The notes: generated by a model not told the origin, from the sequence alone. DNA of 64,000 nt from an uncultured Pelagimonas sp. (GCF_947498515.1 NZ_CANMKO010000004.1:124001-188000), one strand, 5' to 3'; counted from the first letter of the stretch, positions 1 through 9,074 are shown. Translations and numbers: made by a program.

Positions 1-336
1 CATGTCCCATCCGCGCCCTAAAGATTGAAAGAATAGCCCAATGTCATTGTCGACCGGCACACCGGCCTGCAAGGCCGCCGCGATCACCGGATTGGGTGTC
101 GGGTAAAGATGCGGGATACCGGGCGAGACAACCAAGCGGGTGAGCTCATCCATGGCGCGGCGCAGATCGCGGGCGTCAAAGCCTTCGGCCTCGGCGCGTT
201 CTCGGGCTTTGGCGTTGTCATCCCAAACAATCGGGATCGCACCACCATCGCGCAAGGCACGCGCCGCCGACAGACCAGAACGGCCCAAACCAAGTACACC
301 GACCTTGGCATTTTCCAATCCATGTACCGGAATCAT
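1..336 (-). CDS. murD: UDP-N-acetylmuramoyl-L-alanine--D-glutamate ligase MurD (N-terminal part, cut by window edge)
   Basis: Reading from an ATG at 336 on the minus strand gives [21 protein letters not shown], the Rossmann-like N-terminal domain of MurD with its glycine-rich loop, then [11 protein letters not shown], the loop that in MurD contacts the UDP-MurNAc-alanine substrate. The frame stays open to base 1, so only the first 112 residues are present. MurD adds D-glutamate to UDP-MurNAc-L-Ala in the cytoplasm. It lies downstream of mraY in the normal dcw order, but a hairpin with a T-run stands between the two genes, so murD may be expressed at a different level from the upstream genes. 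Confidence 0.93.
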   Translation of the reverse strand, partial: MIPVHGLENAKVGVLGLGRSGLSAARALRDGGAIPIVWDDNAKARERAEAEGFDARDLRRAMDELTRLVVSPGIPHLYPTPNPVIAAALQAGVPVDNDIGLFFQSLGRGWDM

Positions 337-457
337 AACGCGCCCTCTTCTTTTGTGTCCGGGCGACTTGCTTGGTCTGTTCGTGGTTGACCCGCCCTCG
401 TTTGGGTCTGTTTGTCTTAGAAACCGCCCAAATGGCAAGAGGAAGCTCACCGAGATA

Positions 458-492
458 GAAAAAGCCCCCGGAACCAAAGGAACCGAGGGCTG
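458..492 (-). terminator. Candidate rho-independent terminator or attenuator between mraY and murD
   Basis: On the minus strand AGCCCTCGG and CCGGGGGCT pair across a short loop (one mismatch) and are followed by TTTTTC. The site lies just after the mraY stop and about 120 bases before the murD start. Since murD continues in the same direction, it may only partly terminate dcw transcription. Confidence 0.6.
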
Positions 493-515
493 GAGAATTC
501 AATCGAAAAGACAGG

Positions 516-1598
516 TTAGCGCACCTTGAGCGTGGCAAGACCAATGATCGCGAGGATCAGCGAGATGATCCAAAAGCGGATCACGATCTGCGGCTCGGCC
601 CAGCCCTTTTTCTCATAGTGGTGATGGATCGGAGCCATCAGGAACACCCGTTTGCCGGTGCGTTTGAAATAGAGTACCTGAATGATAACGCTCAGCGCTT
701 CGACAACGAACAACCCGCCAACGATGGCAAGCACCAGTTCGTGTTTGGTGGCCACGGCAATGGCCCCCAAGGCACCACCCAAAGCCAATGACCCGGTGTC
801 GCCCATAAAGACCGCCGCCGGGGGGGCGTTGTACCAAAGAAAGCCCAAACCACCACCAACAACACCGGCCGCAAAGACCAGAATTTCGCCGGTTCCGGGC
901 ACATAATGAACGTCAAGATATTCAGTGAAATCAACCCGGCCCACTGCATAGGCGATAATGCCAAGGGTCGAGGTGGCGATCATCACCGGCATAATCGCCA
1001 GCCCGTCCAACCCATCGGTCAAGTTCACAGCATTGGCCGCGCCAACGATAACGATGATTGAAAACGGGATAAACAAATAGCCAAGGTTGATCAAAGTGTC
1101 CTTGAAGATCGGCAAGGCAAGCTTGTTGGCCAAAGCTTCGGGGTGGTATTGCGCCGCCCAATAGGCCGCGATCCCGGCAATGACAAAGCCCAAGACAAGC
1201 CGAATTTTGCCCGAGACACCATCGGTGTTTTGTTTGGAGACCTTGGCATAATCATCGGCAAAGCCAATCGCCGCATAAGCGATGGTGACAAAAAGAACCA
1301 TCCAGACAAAGGGGTTATCAAGACGCGCCCAAAGCAAGGTTGAGGTCACCAAAGCGCCGATAATCAACAGCCCACCCATGGTTGGGGTGCCGGCCTTGAC
1401 GAAATGCCCTTCGGGGCCATCATCGCGGATCGGCTGGCCCTTGCCCTGCTTTTTGCGCAAAACATTGATCAGCGGGCGACCAAAGAGAAAGCCAAAGATC
1501 AAAGCGGTCAGAAACGCGCCACCCGCGCGGAAGGTGATATAGCGAAACAGGTTAAAAAGGTCCCCGCCGTCGCTCAGTTCCGTCAGCCAATACAGCAT
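516..1598 (-). CDS. mraY: Phospho-N-acetylmuramoyl-pentapeptide transferase MraY
   Basis: A 360-residue polytopic membrane protein of normal MraY length. It transfers phospho-MurNAc-pentapeptide from UDP to undecaprenyl phosphate, forming lipid I. The family motifs are visible: GFADDYAK near residue 115 (the aspartate pair that binds Mg and substrate), [10 protein letters not shown] near residue 193, and the C-terminal [13 protein letters not shown] histidine motif near residue 320. About ten hydrophobic stretches fit ten transmembrane helices. Its start is 11 bases after the murF stop, so the two are co-transcribed. Confidence 0.97.
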   Translation of the reverse strand: MLYWLTELSDGGDLFNLFRYITFRAGGAFLTALIFGFLFGRPLINVLRKKQGKGQPIRDDGPEGHFVKAGTPTMGGLLIIGALVTSTLLWARLDNPFVWMVLFVTIAYAAIGFADDYAKVSKQNTDGVSGKIRLVLGFVIAGIAAYWAAQYHPEALANKLALPIFKDTLINLGYLFIPFSIIVIVGAANAVNLTDGLDGLAIMPVMIATSTLGIIAYAVGRVDFTEYLDVHYVPGTGEILVFAAGVVGGGLGFLWYNAPPAAVFMGDTGSLALGGALGAIAVATKHELVLAIVGGLFVVEALSVIIQVLYFKRTGKRVFLMAPIHHHYEKKGWAEPQIVIRFWIISLILAIIGLATLKVR

Positions 1599-1609
1599 GC
1601 TCTACCCCT

Positions 1610-3025
1610 TTACCCGTCCAGTTTCGCGCGGGATTGGCCCATTTTTCGGATCGCGTCAACCACGCGGGCCATCTTCATCGATAGCGATCCCTTGACCAAG
1701 ACCACATCAGCGGCCCCCATATCTTGTGCCACAGTGGCGGCCATCTCGTCGCTTGTTGCGCAATGACGCCCCTGTTTGTCGGCAGGCAGGGCCTGCCATA
1801 GGGATGTCATCAATGGCCCCACACAATGCACAAGGTCGATGTTTTCCATCGCGTCCAACTCTGCGATCTTTTGGTGCAGAGCGATTTCGGTCTCGCCCAG
1901 CTCGGCCATGTCCCCAAGATAAGCCACACGTCGACCGGCCCCTTTGGGCGTCGCGGCGGCGAGAACTTCGAGGGAGGCCGACAAAGACGCCGGATTGGAA
2001 TTGTAAGCGTCGTCAATCAGTTCGACCGATAGGTTTGGGTCGACGGCGTCCAGATCGATGATCTCACGCGCGCCGCGCCCGGCCCCAGCGGACCATTGCC
2101 CAAGGGCGGTGATCGCCATGGCCAGATCGAGATCAAGCGCCGTGACAACGCCCAAAACCCCCATGGCATTGGTGGCAAAATGGCGGCCGGGGGCCATAAC
2201 TTTGAACAAAACCGGGTCTTCTCCGGCGACGCCTTGGGCCACGGTACAGGTATCGCGGATCGAAACCGAGCTAAGCCGATGATCATTGATGTCGGTTTCG
2301 CCAAAGCGGATCACGGTGTTGGCGCGTTCGGTCGCAGCGGCGTCAAGAAGTGGCGATACATCCAGATCGCCGTTGATCACAGCGGACCCGCCCGGTTCCA
2401 ACCCGTCAAAAATCGCCGCCTTTTCGCGGGCAATCCCCTCGATGCCATCAAAAGCCGCGAGATGCGCCGGGGCAACGATGGTGATCATCGCCACATCCGG
2501 CCGCGCCATTTGCGCCAGAGGGGAGATTTCGCCGGGATGGTTCATCCCAATCTCAACGACGGCAAAATCGACATCCTGTGGCATGCGCGCCAAGGTCAAT
2601 GGCACGCCCCAATGGTTGTTATAGCTTTTCTCGGCGGCGTGAACCTTGCCCTGCGCGCCCAAAACCGTGCGCAGCATTTCCTTGGTCGAGGTTTTGCCAA
2701 CCGACCCGGTCACCGCGACAACCTTGGCCTTGGTCCGTGCCCGCGCCGCGCGACCAAGCGCTTCTAATCCGGTCAATACATCGTCGACCAACAAAAGTGG
2801 CGCCGTGTCCGGCACGCCTTCGGGAATGCAACTTACCAAGGCGGCCCCTGCCCCGCTTGCAAGCGCTTGGGCGACAAAGTCATGGCCATCGCGCGCCGCT
2901 TTGAGCGCCACAAACAAATCGCCCGCTTCAATGGTACGGGTGTCAATCGACACACCGTTGACCGACCAATCGCCAATCGCACGGCCACCGGTGGCCTGTT
3001 CCGCTTCGCGTGCTGTCCAGAGCAT
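1610..3025 (-). CDS. murF: UDP-N-acetylmuramoyl-tripeptide--D-alanyl-D-alanine ligase MurF
   Basis: Adds D-Ala-D-Ala to UDP-MurNAc-tripeptide, the last cytoplasmic step of the peptidoglycan precursor. About 471 residues. The Mur ligase ATP loop VAVTGSVGKTSTKEML is near residue 107, followed by the central-domain YNNHWGVPLTL and the C-terminal DDAYNSNPASL. The ATG at 3025 overlaps the murE TGA by one base; a GTG one codon upstream is also possible. The upstream AAGGGG would serve either start. The tight overlap with murE indicates translational coupling. Confidence 0.97.
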   Translation of the reverse strand: MLWTAREAEQATGGRAIGDWSVNGVSIDTRTIEAGDLFVALKAARDGHDFVAQALASGAGAALVSCIPEGVPDTAPLLLVDDVLTGLEALGRAARARTKAKVVAVTGSVGKTSTKEMLRTVLGAQGKVHAAEKSYNNHWGVPLTLARMPQDVDFAVVEIGMNHPGEISPLAQMARPDVAMITIVAPAHLAAFDGIEGIAREKAAIFDGLEPGGSAVINGDLDVSPLLDAAATERANTVIRFGETDINDHRLSSVSIRDTCTVAQGVAGEDPVLFKVMAPGRHFATNAMGVLGVVTALDLDLAMAITALGQWSAGAGRGAREIIDLDAVDPNLSVELIDDAYNSNPASLSASLEVLAAATPKGAGRRVAYLGDMAELGETEIALHQKIAELDAMENIDLVHCVGPLMTSLWQALPADKQGRHCATSDEMAATVAQDMGAADVVLVKGSLSMKMARVVDAIRKMGQSRAKLDG

Positions 3026-4515
3026 CACAACCCCTTACCATCTAGCGCCGCAACGGCAACGCTGGCTTGTTCCACATCATCAAAGGGATAGATCGTGTCG
3101 CCGACGGTTTGCCCGGTTTCATGGCCTTTGCCACAGATCAACAGGGCGTCCCCCGGCCCCAAGGCATCAACTCCGCGCAAGATCGCTTCGGCGCGGTCAC
3201 CCACTTCGATGGCCTCCGGTGCACCCGCCATAACGGCGGCGCGGATGGTGGCCGGGTCTTCGGAACGGGGATTATCATCGCTGACAATGACCAAATCGGC
3301 GTTCTCTGCCGCCGCTTGCCCCATCAACGGGCGTTTGCCAGCATCGCGATCACCGCCCGCGCCGACAATCGCAACCAGACGGCCCATCACATGGGGGCGC
3401 AGGGCCTTGATCGCGGTCGACACCGCGTCGGGCGTATGGGCGTAATCAACAAAAACCGCCGCGCCATTGTCTCGTGTCGCCGCCAATTCCATGCGCCCGC
3501 GCACTGTGCCCATCTTCGGGAGAACGTCAAAGACCTCTCCGGCTGGGGCCCCGCAAGCGATGGCAAGACCGGCGGCCAAAAGGATGTTTTCGGCCTGAAA
3601 CCCGCCGATCAGCCCAAGGCGTGCCTGATACACGGCCCCGCCCCAGCTTAGGCGGATTTCCTGACCCGTAGCATCAAACCGCTGCCCTTCGAGACAGAGA
3701 TCGGCGGCGTGACGGCCAACGGTGATCACCTCTTGGCCACGAGCGCGGGCGATGGCCAGCATGTCAACGCCACGCGGATCATCAATGTTGATCACAGCGG
3801 TGCCATCCTCGGGAAGAACACGGGCAAACAACCCGGCCTTGGCGGCGAAATAATCCTCAAAACTCTCGTGATAATCGAGATGGTCCTGAGTGAAGTTGGT
3901 GAAACCTGCGGCGGTCAGCTGCACACCGTCCAAACGCCGCTGAGCCAAGCCGTGGCTTGAGGCCTCCATCGCGGCATGTGTTACTTCCTCGCGCGCGGCG
4001 GCGGCCAGCATTTTATGCAGCGTGATGGGTTCCGGCGTTGTGTGGCTAAGCGGCGCGGTCCAATCCCCCTCAACCCCGGTGGTCCCAAGGTTGACGGCGC
4101 GTTTGCCCAAGGCCTGCCAAAGTTGACGCGCAAAGGTCGCGACGCTGGTTTTGCCATTGGTGCCGGTGATGGCAATCACGCAGTCGGGCTGCGCACCCGA
4201 CCAAAGCGCCGCCGTATAGGCCAGCGCCTGACGTGGATCTTCGGCAATCACGAGCGCCGCATCTGATGCTGCTAATTCATCGGCGGCAATCTCTGCGCCT
4301 TTGGCATCGGTAAGGATCGCTCCGGCCCCCATGCGCAACGCATATTGGATGAACTCACCGCCATGCACCCGTGTTCCGGGCAAAGCCGCAAATAGGTAGC
4401 CATCTTTGACGTCGCGGCTATCAACCGCCATGCCTGTTACCTGCGCCTCGCGCCCTGCACGCGCGGTGAGGCCCAGCTCCGCTAGGCTTTTCGTTTGCCC
4501 GCTGGTCATACTCAT
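3025..4515 (-). CDS. murE: UDP-N-acetylmuramoyl-L-alanyl-D-glutamate--2,6-diaminopimelate ligase MurE
   Basis: Adds the third residue of the stem peptide. 496 residues, normal for MurE. The ATP-binding loop AITGTNGKTSVATF is near residue 115, the substrate motif ASSHGL near 187, and the C-terminal domain contains VDYAHTPDAV and SDDNPRSEDP. DNPR is the signature that selects meso-diaminopimelate in Gram-negative MurE, so the wall should be DAP-type. A G-rich ribosome site (GGGGGG) lies about 6 bases before the ATG. It sits between ftsI and murF in the dcw operon. Confidence 0.97.
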   Translation of the reverse strand: MSMTSGQTKSLAELGLTARAGREAQVTGMAVDSRDVKDGYLFAALPGTRVHGGEFIQYALRMGAGAILTDAKGAEIAADELAASDAALVIAEDPRQALAYTAALWSGAQPDCVIAITGTNGKTSVATFARQLWQALGKRAVNLGTTGVEGDWTAPLSHTTPEPITLHKMLAAAAREEVTHAAMEASSHGLAQRRLDGVQLTAAGFTNFTQDHLDYHESFEDYFAAKAGLFARVLPEDGTAVINIDDPRGVDMLAIARARGQEVITVGRHAADLCLEGQRFDATGQEIRLSWGGAVYQARLGLIGGFQAENILLAAGLAIACGAPAGEVFDVLPKMGTVRGRMELAATRDNGAAVFVDYAHTPDAVSTAIKALRPHVMGRLVAIVGAGGDRDAGKRPLMGQAAAENADLVIVSDDNPRSEDPATIRAAVMAGAPEAIEVGDRAEAILRGVDALGPGDALLICGKGHETGQTVGDTIYPFDDVEQASVAVAALDGKGL

Positions 4516-4560
4516 GAACGCCCCCCAGCCTTCTTGTTTGGTGTGGTCCTATGCCCCGCG

Positions 4561-6351
4561 CTATTGGGAGATGCGCACGACGCCTTCCAATTGCCCTGTA
4601 TTGAACTCTGGACGCAAGCCCAGAAGCGGTGCGACCCGGCCAATCATTTCAGCGGCAACCGGCACAGCCGTCCAACCGGCGGTACGGCGCGGTTTCTTGC
4701 CAGAGGTTTCGACCGGTTCGTCAAGCGTCACGATCAGCACGTATTTGGGATCATGGGCCGGGAACATCGACGCAAAGGTCGCGATGACCTTGTCTTTGTA
4801 ATAGCCGCCGCCGCGTTCCTTGGGCTTGTCCGCCGTGCCGGTTTTGCCACCAACATGATAGCCTGCGACCTCACCAAAGCTGGCGGTGCCTTCGGTGACA
4901 ACCTTGCGCAACATGGTTCGCGAGGCCGCCGCCACGGCTTCGGACATCACACGCTCCCCATCTTGGGGGCCGGACTGTTTGAGCAAGGTTGGTTTCACCG
5001 CAATGCCGCCATTGGCAATCGCCGCGTACCCTGCCGCCAAATGCAGCGGCGTTGTCGAAATCCCGTGACCATAAGAAATGGTGACCGCACTTAGGTCTGT
5101 CCAACGTTTTGGCAAAAGCGGCTGACCACCCTGGGCCTCAACAATCTCGGCCGGAGTTGGTTCAAACATGCCCAGCTTACGCAAAAACTCTTGTTGGCGT
5201 TTTTTGCCAATCGCGAGAGCCATTTTTCCAGTGCCACGGTTGGAGGATTTGATGATGATCTCGGATACGCTGATCTGGCCATAGTTGTGGTTGTCAAATT
5301 CCCCAATCTTGTGACCACCCACCTTAAACGGCGGACGTGTGTCGATGATTGTGTTTGGATTGACCAAACCCAATTCCATCGCTTGGGCCGCTGCAAAAAT
5401 CTTGTAGGTTGACCCCAGTTCATAAACGCCTTGCACCGCACGGTTGAACAATGGGCTGTCCGAGGCATCGCCTTCGGTCAGAGGATTGGGGCGATCATTG
5501 GGGTCAAAATCCGGCAGCGAGACAATGGAAATCACCTCCCCGGTTTGTACATCCATAAGAACAGACGCCGCGCCTTTGGCATTCAAAAGCTTCATGCCCG
5601 CATAGAGCACTTCTTCGGAAGCGGCCTGAACCGTCAGATCAATGGCAAGCTCTAGCGGCGCACCTTCTCGGGCCGGATTGCGCAATTCGTCGTCATAGAA
5701 TTTCTCGATCCCGGCGGTGCCAATAACTTCGGCGGAATGCACACCTTCGCGGCCAAAACCCGCACCTCCCAACACGTGGGATGCTATCGCACCATTCGGA
5801 TAAAGACGCATTTCACGGGGGCCAAACAACAGGCCGGGTTCACCGATATCGTGAACGGCCTGCATTTGCTCTGGCGACAACTTCTTGCGCACCCACATGA
5901 ATTTCTTCTTGGGGTCGTTGAAACGACGGGTCATCGCCTCAACATCAAAGTCGTCAAAAATCTTGCCAAGTTCTTTGGCAGCGCGCTCTGGCTCGATCAT
6001 CTGTTGAGGATGAGCGTATAGGCTATGGGTATCCATGTTCGTGGCCAAAACCCGGCCATGACGATCAACAATATCGGCGCGGCTGGCGACAATTGAGGCC
6101 CCGGTCAACGTGGCGCGCGGTTCAGCGGCCTCGGTCGCGGCGATGGTGCCCATACGGGCCCCGATCACGCCAAAGGCGCAAAAGAACATAACCCCCAAAA
6201 CCAAAAGCCGCCCTTCGGATTGCAGGCGGGTTTTGTCGCGCATTTGCTCATGACGCAGACGCCGGTTTTCCTTTTCAATTGCGTCCGGATTTTCACCTTT
6301 TTGGCGAGCATCCAAGATACGCGCCAAAGGTCGCAGAGGTGTGCGCATCAT
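4561..6351 (-). CDS. ftsI: Septal peptidoglycan transpeptidase FtsI (penicillin-binding protein 3)
   Basis: The division-specific transpeptidase of the septal machinery. 596 residues: a cytoplasmic N-terminus, one membrane segment near residues 48-70, a PBP dimerisation domain and a transpeptidase domain. All three penicilloyl-transferase motifs are intact: STYK near residue 313 (the serine nucleophile is in ELGSTYK), SSN in KSSNRGTG, and KTGT in GGKTGTADKP. The ATG at 6351 overlaps the ftsL stop (ATGA), so the two division proteins are translationally coupled. The C-terminus after the KTGT motif is short, ending about 95 residues later, as in other alphaproteobacterial FtsI. Confidence 0.97.
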   Translation of the reverse strand: MMRTPLRPLARILDARQKGENPDAIEKENRRLRHEQMRDKTRLQSEGRLLVLGVMFFCAFGVIGARMGTIAATEAAEPRATLTGASIVASRADIVDRHGRVLATNMDTHSLYAHPQQMIEPERAAKELGKIFDDFDVEAMTRRFNDPKKKFMWVRKKLSPEQMQAVHDIGEPGLLFGPREMRLYPNGAIASHVLGGAGFGREGVHSAEVIGTAGIEKFYDDELRNPAREGAPLELAIDLTVQAASEEVLYAGMKLLNAKGAASVLMDVQTGEVISIVSLPDFDPNDRPNPLTEGDASDSPLFNRAVQGVYELGSTYKIFAAAQAMELGLVNPNTIIDTRPPFKVGGHKIGEFDNHNYGQISVSEIIIKSSNRGTGKMALAIGKKRQQEFLRKLGMFEPTPAEIVEAQGGQPLLPKRWTDLSAVTISYGHGISTTPLHLAAGYAAIANGGIAVKPTLLKQSGPQDGERVMSEAVAAASRTMLRKVVTEGTASFGEVAGYHVGGKTGTADKPKERGGGYYKDKVIATFASMFPAHDPKYVLIVTLDEPVETSGKKPRRTAGWTAVPVAAEMIGRVAPLLGLRPEFNTGQLEGVVRISQ

Positions 6352-6698
6352 GGTTGCTGCGCCCCCGCGCTTGTCACGTCAATCGGTTCCGTGACCTCTA
6401 GCTTGGTGTCCGGAATTGGAAAAATCACATCGCGAACGCCACCAAACTGATCCGGGCGCAGTGGCATCAAACCCAGGCGGGTAAAGTTCAAATCCGCCAG
6501 ATCACGCAACCTATCCGGGCGATTGAGATACGCCCATTCCGCCCGCAAAATCGCCAAGCGTTCCCGTGCTTCACCAATATCGCGGCGCAGGGCATCCACC
6601 CGGTCAAGCTCATCTTGCGTACGATAATTCTCATGATAGGCCCAATAGCCGGTGCCAATCACGGCCAAGGCGCTGAGAAGAAAAAGCAAACTACGCAT
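6348..6698 (-). CDS. ftsL: Cell division protein FtsL
   Basis: A 116-residue bitopic protein: a short N-terminus, a hydrophobic segment MRSLLFLLSALAVIGTGYWA, then a periplasmic coiled coil (DELDRVDALRRDIGEARERL). This is the FtsL pattern, and its position between rsmH and ftsI is the conserved place for ftsL. The frame stays open further upstream into rsmH, but the ATG at 6698 gives the proper membrane anchor and begins right after the rsmH stop. FtsL joins FtsB and FtsQ to activate FtsW and FtsI. Confidence 0.9.
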   Translation of the reverse strand: MRSLLFLLSALAVIGTGYWAYHENYRTQDELDRVDALRRDIGEARERLAILRAEWAYLNRPDRLRDLADLNFTRLGLMPLRPDQFGGVRDVIFPIPDTKLEVTEPIDVTSAGAQQP

Positions 6699-6699
6699 C

Positions 6700-7689
6700 T
6701 CAGTGTCTCCTGTTCTGCTCGGGCCCCTCAACCAGGGGCATGGCGATCTCGCCGGGTTCGATCCCGCGCGGCTCAATTGTTGTTCGACGGGCCACACGCA
6801 ATTTCGCCGACCGCGAACGCGGGTTTTCCGTCAGTTCTTGTTTGTCCGGCCCGACGGCCTTGCGTGTCAGGATTTCAAAAGGTTGCGTCATCACCGGGGC
6901 CTCTTTGGCATACCGGTTCACCTTGACCTTCTTCTCGCCGTGTTCTTGGAAAAAGCGTTTTACCATACGATCTTCGATGGAATGAAAGGTCACGACGGCC
7001 AGTAAACCACCGGGTTTCAACACCCGCTCTGCCGCCATCAACCCATTCCACAACGCGCCATATTCATCATTCACCGCAATGCGCAGCGCCTGAAAACTTC
7101 GGGTAGCAGCATGGGCCTGCCCCGGTTTGGTGCGACCAATGCAGCGCTCAATCAAACCCGCCAGCTGGAGAGTTGTTTCAAAGGGTTGTTCGACCCGATC
7201 AGCCACAATTGCACGCGCAATCCGGCGCGATTGCCGCTCTTCACCATATATATAAAGAATATCGGCCAGCGTTTCTTCGGCCGCCGAGTTCACCAAATCA
7301 GCCGCGCTTTGCCCGGTCTGCGCCATGCGCATATCGAGAGGACCGTCCTTCATGAAACTAAATCCGCGCTCAGCCTTGTCGAGCTGCATGGACGACACTC
7401 CAAGGTCTAGCACAACGCCATCCGCCGCCTCAACCACTTGATCCAAATCAGCAAAATTGCCTTCGACCAAATCAAGACGACCCGCATAGTCGCCGATCCA
7501 ATCCATCGCCATGTCATGAGCAAGCGGATCGCGATCTATCCCAATCACCCGTTCAGCACCGGCATCCACCAAGGCCCGGCTATAGCCGCCCGCACCAAAG
7601 GTGCCGTCGATCCAAACGCCAGAAACAGGTGACACCGCCTCGATCAAGGGGCGCAATAAAACCGGGATATGTGGCGCGCCCTTGGACAT
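6700..7689 (-). CDS. rsmH: 16S rRNA (cytosine-1402-N4)-methyltransferase RsmH (MraW)
   Basis: Methylates N4 of C1402 in the 30S P site using S-adenosylmethionine. About 329 residues from [19 protein letters not shown]. The SAM-binding motif is [21 protein letters not shown], followed by [18 protein letters not shown] and the late motif [17 protein letters not shown] longer frame begins at 7725 but would overlap mraZ by 32 bases. The ATG at 7689 starts 5 bases after the mraZ stop and matches the family N-terminus, so it is preferred. Confidence 0.96.
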   Translation of the reverse strand: MSKGAPHIPVLLRPLIEAVSPVSGVWIDGTFGAGGYSRALVDAGAERVIGIDRDPLAHDMAMDWIGDYAGRLDLVEGNFADLDQVVEAADGVVLDLGVSSMQLDKAERGFSFMKDGPLDMRMAQTGQSAADLVNSAAEETLADILYIYGEERQSRRIARAIVADRVEQPFETTLQLAGLIERCIGRTKPGQAHAATRSFQALRIAVNDEYGALWNGLMAAERVLKPGGLLAVVTFHSIEDRMVKRFFQEHGEKKVKVNRYAKEAPVMTQPFEILTRKAVGPDKQELTENPRSRSAKLRVARRTTIEPRGIEPGEIAMPLVEGPEQNRRH

Positions 7690-7693
7690 GCGC

Positions 7694-8212
7694 TTATAGG
7701 TCCTCGTCTTCTTCGTCGTCGCCATCCAGCAACATCAGCGGATCGAAATCATCGTCCTGCTCGTCTAGGAATTCTTCGGTGGCGGCCATTTCCGCCTCGT
7801 ATGTGCCCGGCTCCCAAATCTGGAAAGTATCCGCAGCACCGGCGAATTGTGCTTCTTTGCTCAGACCAATCTTTTCACGCAATTTCGCCGGCAGCACGAT
7901 GCGGCCGGTTTCATCAACGGACGTTGTTGTGGACTGACTTAGGAACAGACGTTCCAGAATGCGGCGTTTTTTAGTGCCGCGCTTCATGCCGGAAATGCGG
8001 TCTTCGACCTCTTCCATTTCCTGCACGGTATAGCATTCAAGGTATTTGCGGCGACTGTCGCCATAGACAATAACGAAGTTGGGATTTAGACCTTCGGCCC
8101 AATCGGGGTCACCCGCCTGAAGAACACGGCGAAAGGAGGCCGGAATGGATACCCGCCCCTTCGTGTCGACCTTATGTCGACTTTCACCTCTGAACCTCAG
8201 CCTACGGCCCAC
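7694..8212 (-). CDS. mraZ: Transcriptional regulator MraZ
   Basis: A two-repeat SpoVT/AbrB-like protein that binds DNA at the dcw promoter and is first in the operon. 172 residues, slightly longer than the E. coli type because of an acidic tail ([20 protein letters not shown]). The first DxxGR motif is [18 protein letters not shown] near residue 14 and the second is [19 protein letters not shown] near residue 98; both are intact. The coding sequence follows a long structured leader with several TGGGN repeats, the known type of MraZ target. Confidence 0.96.
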   Translation of the reverse strand: MGRRLRFRGESRHKVDTKGRVSIPASFRRVLQAGDPDWAEGLNPNFVIVYGDSRRKYLECYTVQEMEEVEDRISGMKRGTKKRRILERLFLSQSTTTSVDETGRIVLPAKLREKIGLSKEAQFAGAADTFQIWEPGTYEAEMAATEEFLDEQDDDFDPLMLLDGDDEEDEDL

Positions 8213-8245
8213 TGTCCCGGCCCTCGCCTATTTACCCCCTGAAAC

Positions 8246-8287
8246 GAAAAACGGCGGGTTGATCTGCTGCCACTGACCAACCCACCG
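8246..8287 (-). terminator. Rho-independent terminator inside the mraZ leader
   Basis: On the minus strand CGGTGGGTTGGTC pairs with GATCAACCCGCCG (11 of 13 pairs) around a 10-base loop, followed directly by TTTTT. It ends 34 bases upstream of the mraZ ATG, so it acts on transcripts coming toward mraZ. This fits partial termination of the dcw leader and release of a small RNA. Confidence 0.8.
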
Positions 8288-8480
8288 CTGACCCGCTGAG
8301 CGGGTATCTCCGACTGCGCGCGCCACCTGGGGGGATGTCTGCTCGCCCGCGCGCCGGATCCTTTGTTACGATGAGAGCGAACGCCTGTATGAACCTGCTC
8401 TTATTTTTATTTTTGAAGTCGGTGTGGGGATCGTTGTTGCCCCGTTGTCCGTCTCTCATCGTGTGAGTTATGGATGCCAT
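8246..8480 (-). ncRNA. upsM: UpsM-like small RNA from the 5' leader of the dcw operon
   Basis: In Rhodobacter sphaeroides the dcw cluster has an unusually long 5' leader that yields the abundant sRNA UpsM by partial termination just upstream of mraZ, with RNase E processing. This window shows the same architecture: a gene-free region upstream of mraZ, a strong terminator 34 bases before the ATG, a small hairpin ACCCGC-TGA-GCGGGT at 8291-8305, and an A/T-rich unpaired stretch near 8398-8417 that could be an RNase E site. The 5' end (here set near 8480) is an estimate from the known size class, not a mapped start; I see no clear -35/-10 pair. Short reading frames here look like chance. Confidence 0.65.
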
Positions 8481-8494
8481 GGGAAATCATGGGA
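8480..8494 (+). promoter_or_regulatory. TGGGA-N5-TGGGA repeat (MraZ-type, opposite orientation)
   Basis: Two TGGGA units start exactly 10 bases apart at 8480 and 8490, and another TGGGA starts at 8510, keeping the 10-base phase. MraZ recognises direct repeats of TGGGN with 5-base spacers. Relative to mraZ these repeats are on the opposite strand and lie near the presumed start of the leader RNA. Confidence 0.4.
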
Positions 8495-8649
8495 CGCAAC
8501 AGTTTTTTATGGGAATTTGGGCGGCGAGGCTCCTCAGCGCCTATCCCAGCAGTTGAAATTTCTTGGCATTTTGTAGTTTCTTCGGCACCAATTGTGGATC
8601 GCAACAAAGTGACTACTACATATGCGCATTCAGATACAAACTCGCCTTC

Positions 8650-8664
8650 GCCCACAAAATCCCA
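8650..8664 (-). promoter_or_regulatory. MraZ box pair (TGGGN-N5-TGGGN)
   Basis: On the minus strand TGGGA-TTTTG-TGGGC, the exact spacing of MraZ recognition repeats and in the same orientation as mraZ. It lies about 440 bases upstream of the mraZ ATG, before the long leader, so autoregulation of the dcw promoter is the natural reading. Confidence 0.6.
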
Positions 8665-8728
8665 AAAAAAACTCACTTTGGTCGACAACTGGTCAAGTTT
8701 CGCGTTTCCTCACACCGAAAATAGAGAG

Positions 8729-8737
8729 TTATCCACA
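8729..8737 (+). promoter_or_regulatory. Perfect DnaA box (TTATCCACA)
   Basis: TTATCCACA is the high-affinity DnaA consensus. Only this single copy is seen, in the region upstream of the dcw leader. A lone box suggests regulation by DnaA rather than an origin, but one 9-mer can also occur by chance. Confidence 0.45.
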
Positions 8738-8847
8738 GGATAGAACCCCCTGACACACAAACTTGAACCGATTCGGCAGAGTTTCGCCGTTCATTTTGGG
8801 AAGTTTTGGCGGATTGATCAGTTTTGCCCATCCACCCCCACAACAGG

Positions 8848-8862
8848 TCCCATAGTTTCCCA
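8848..8862 (-). promoter_or_regulatory. Second MraZ-type box pair on the mraZ strand
   Basis: On the minus strand TGGGA-AACTA-TGGGA, again with 10-base periodicity, followed two bases out of phase by TGGGG. It is about 200 bases further upstream than the pair at 8650. It may mark another promoter, or an auxiliary site. Confidence 0.45.
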
Positions 8863-8885
8863 TGAGGCCTCTTGGAGAAAATGAT

Positions 8886-8962
8886 TGTAGCGTGACACTT
8901 GGTTTTTGTAGCGTGTGTAGCGTGACACTTGGTTTTACAGTAAATTACACTTGTTTTTACAG
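8886..8962. repeat. Short tandem repeat array, about 2.5 copies, upstream of the dcw region
   Basis: A 21-base unit beginning TGTAGCGTGACACTTGG occurs perfectly at 8886-8906 and 8916-8936 (30 bases apart). TGTAGCGTG occurs a third time at 8907, and a decayed copy TTACACTTGTTTTTACAG follows at 8945-8962. The array lies between the end of the coiled-coil gene at 9075 and the mraZ promoter region. It is too short and irregular for CRISPR and looks like a protein-binding array or remnant element. Confidence 0.7.
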
Positions 8963-9074
8963 CAAAACAGTTTTGGGCTGAGATGGGATTATCCGGGTGC
9001 TCCGGCGGGATCAAGGCAAAACCGTTTAAACAACCGCCCTGCCCTGATCCGTTCAACACCTCTTTAAAGCCGGT

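Noticed and set aside
6748-6765. tRNA T-loop-like GGGTTCGATCCCGC
   Set aside because: It is part of rsmH coding sequence and no acceptor or anticodon stem surrounds it.
8232-8480. 82-codon frame in the mraZ leader
   Set aside because: It overlaps the terminator and the structured RNA; the RNA reading explains the region better.
8886-8962. Possible CRISPR array or plasmid iterons
   Set aside because: There are only two full copies with short, unequal gaps, no cas genes and no replication initiator gene; the single DnaA box does not make an origin.
8673-9059. Open frame of 128 codons on the minus strand upstream of mraZ
   Set aside because: It runs through the tandem repeats and DnaA box, has no ribosome site, and its composition is not protein-like.
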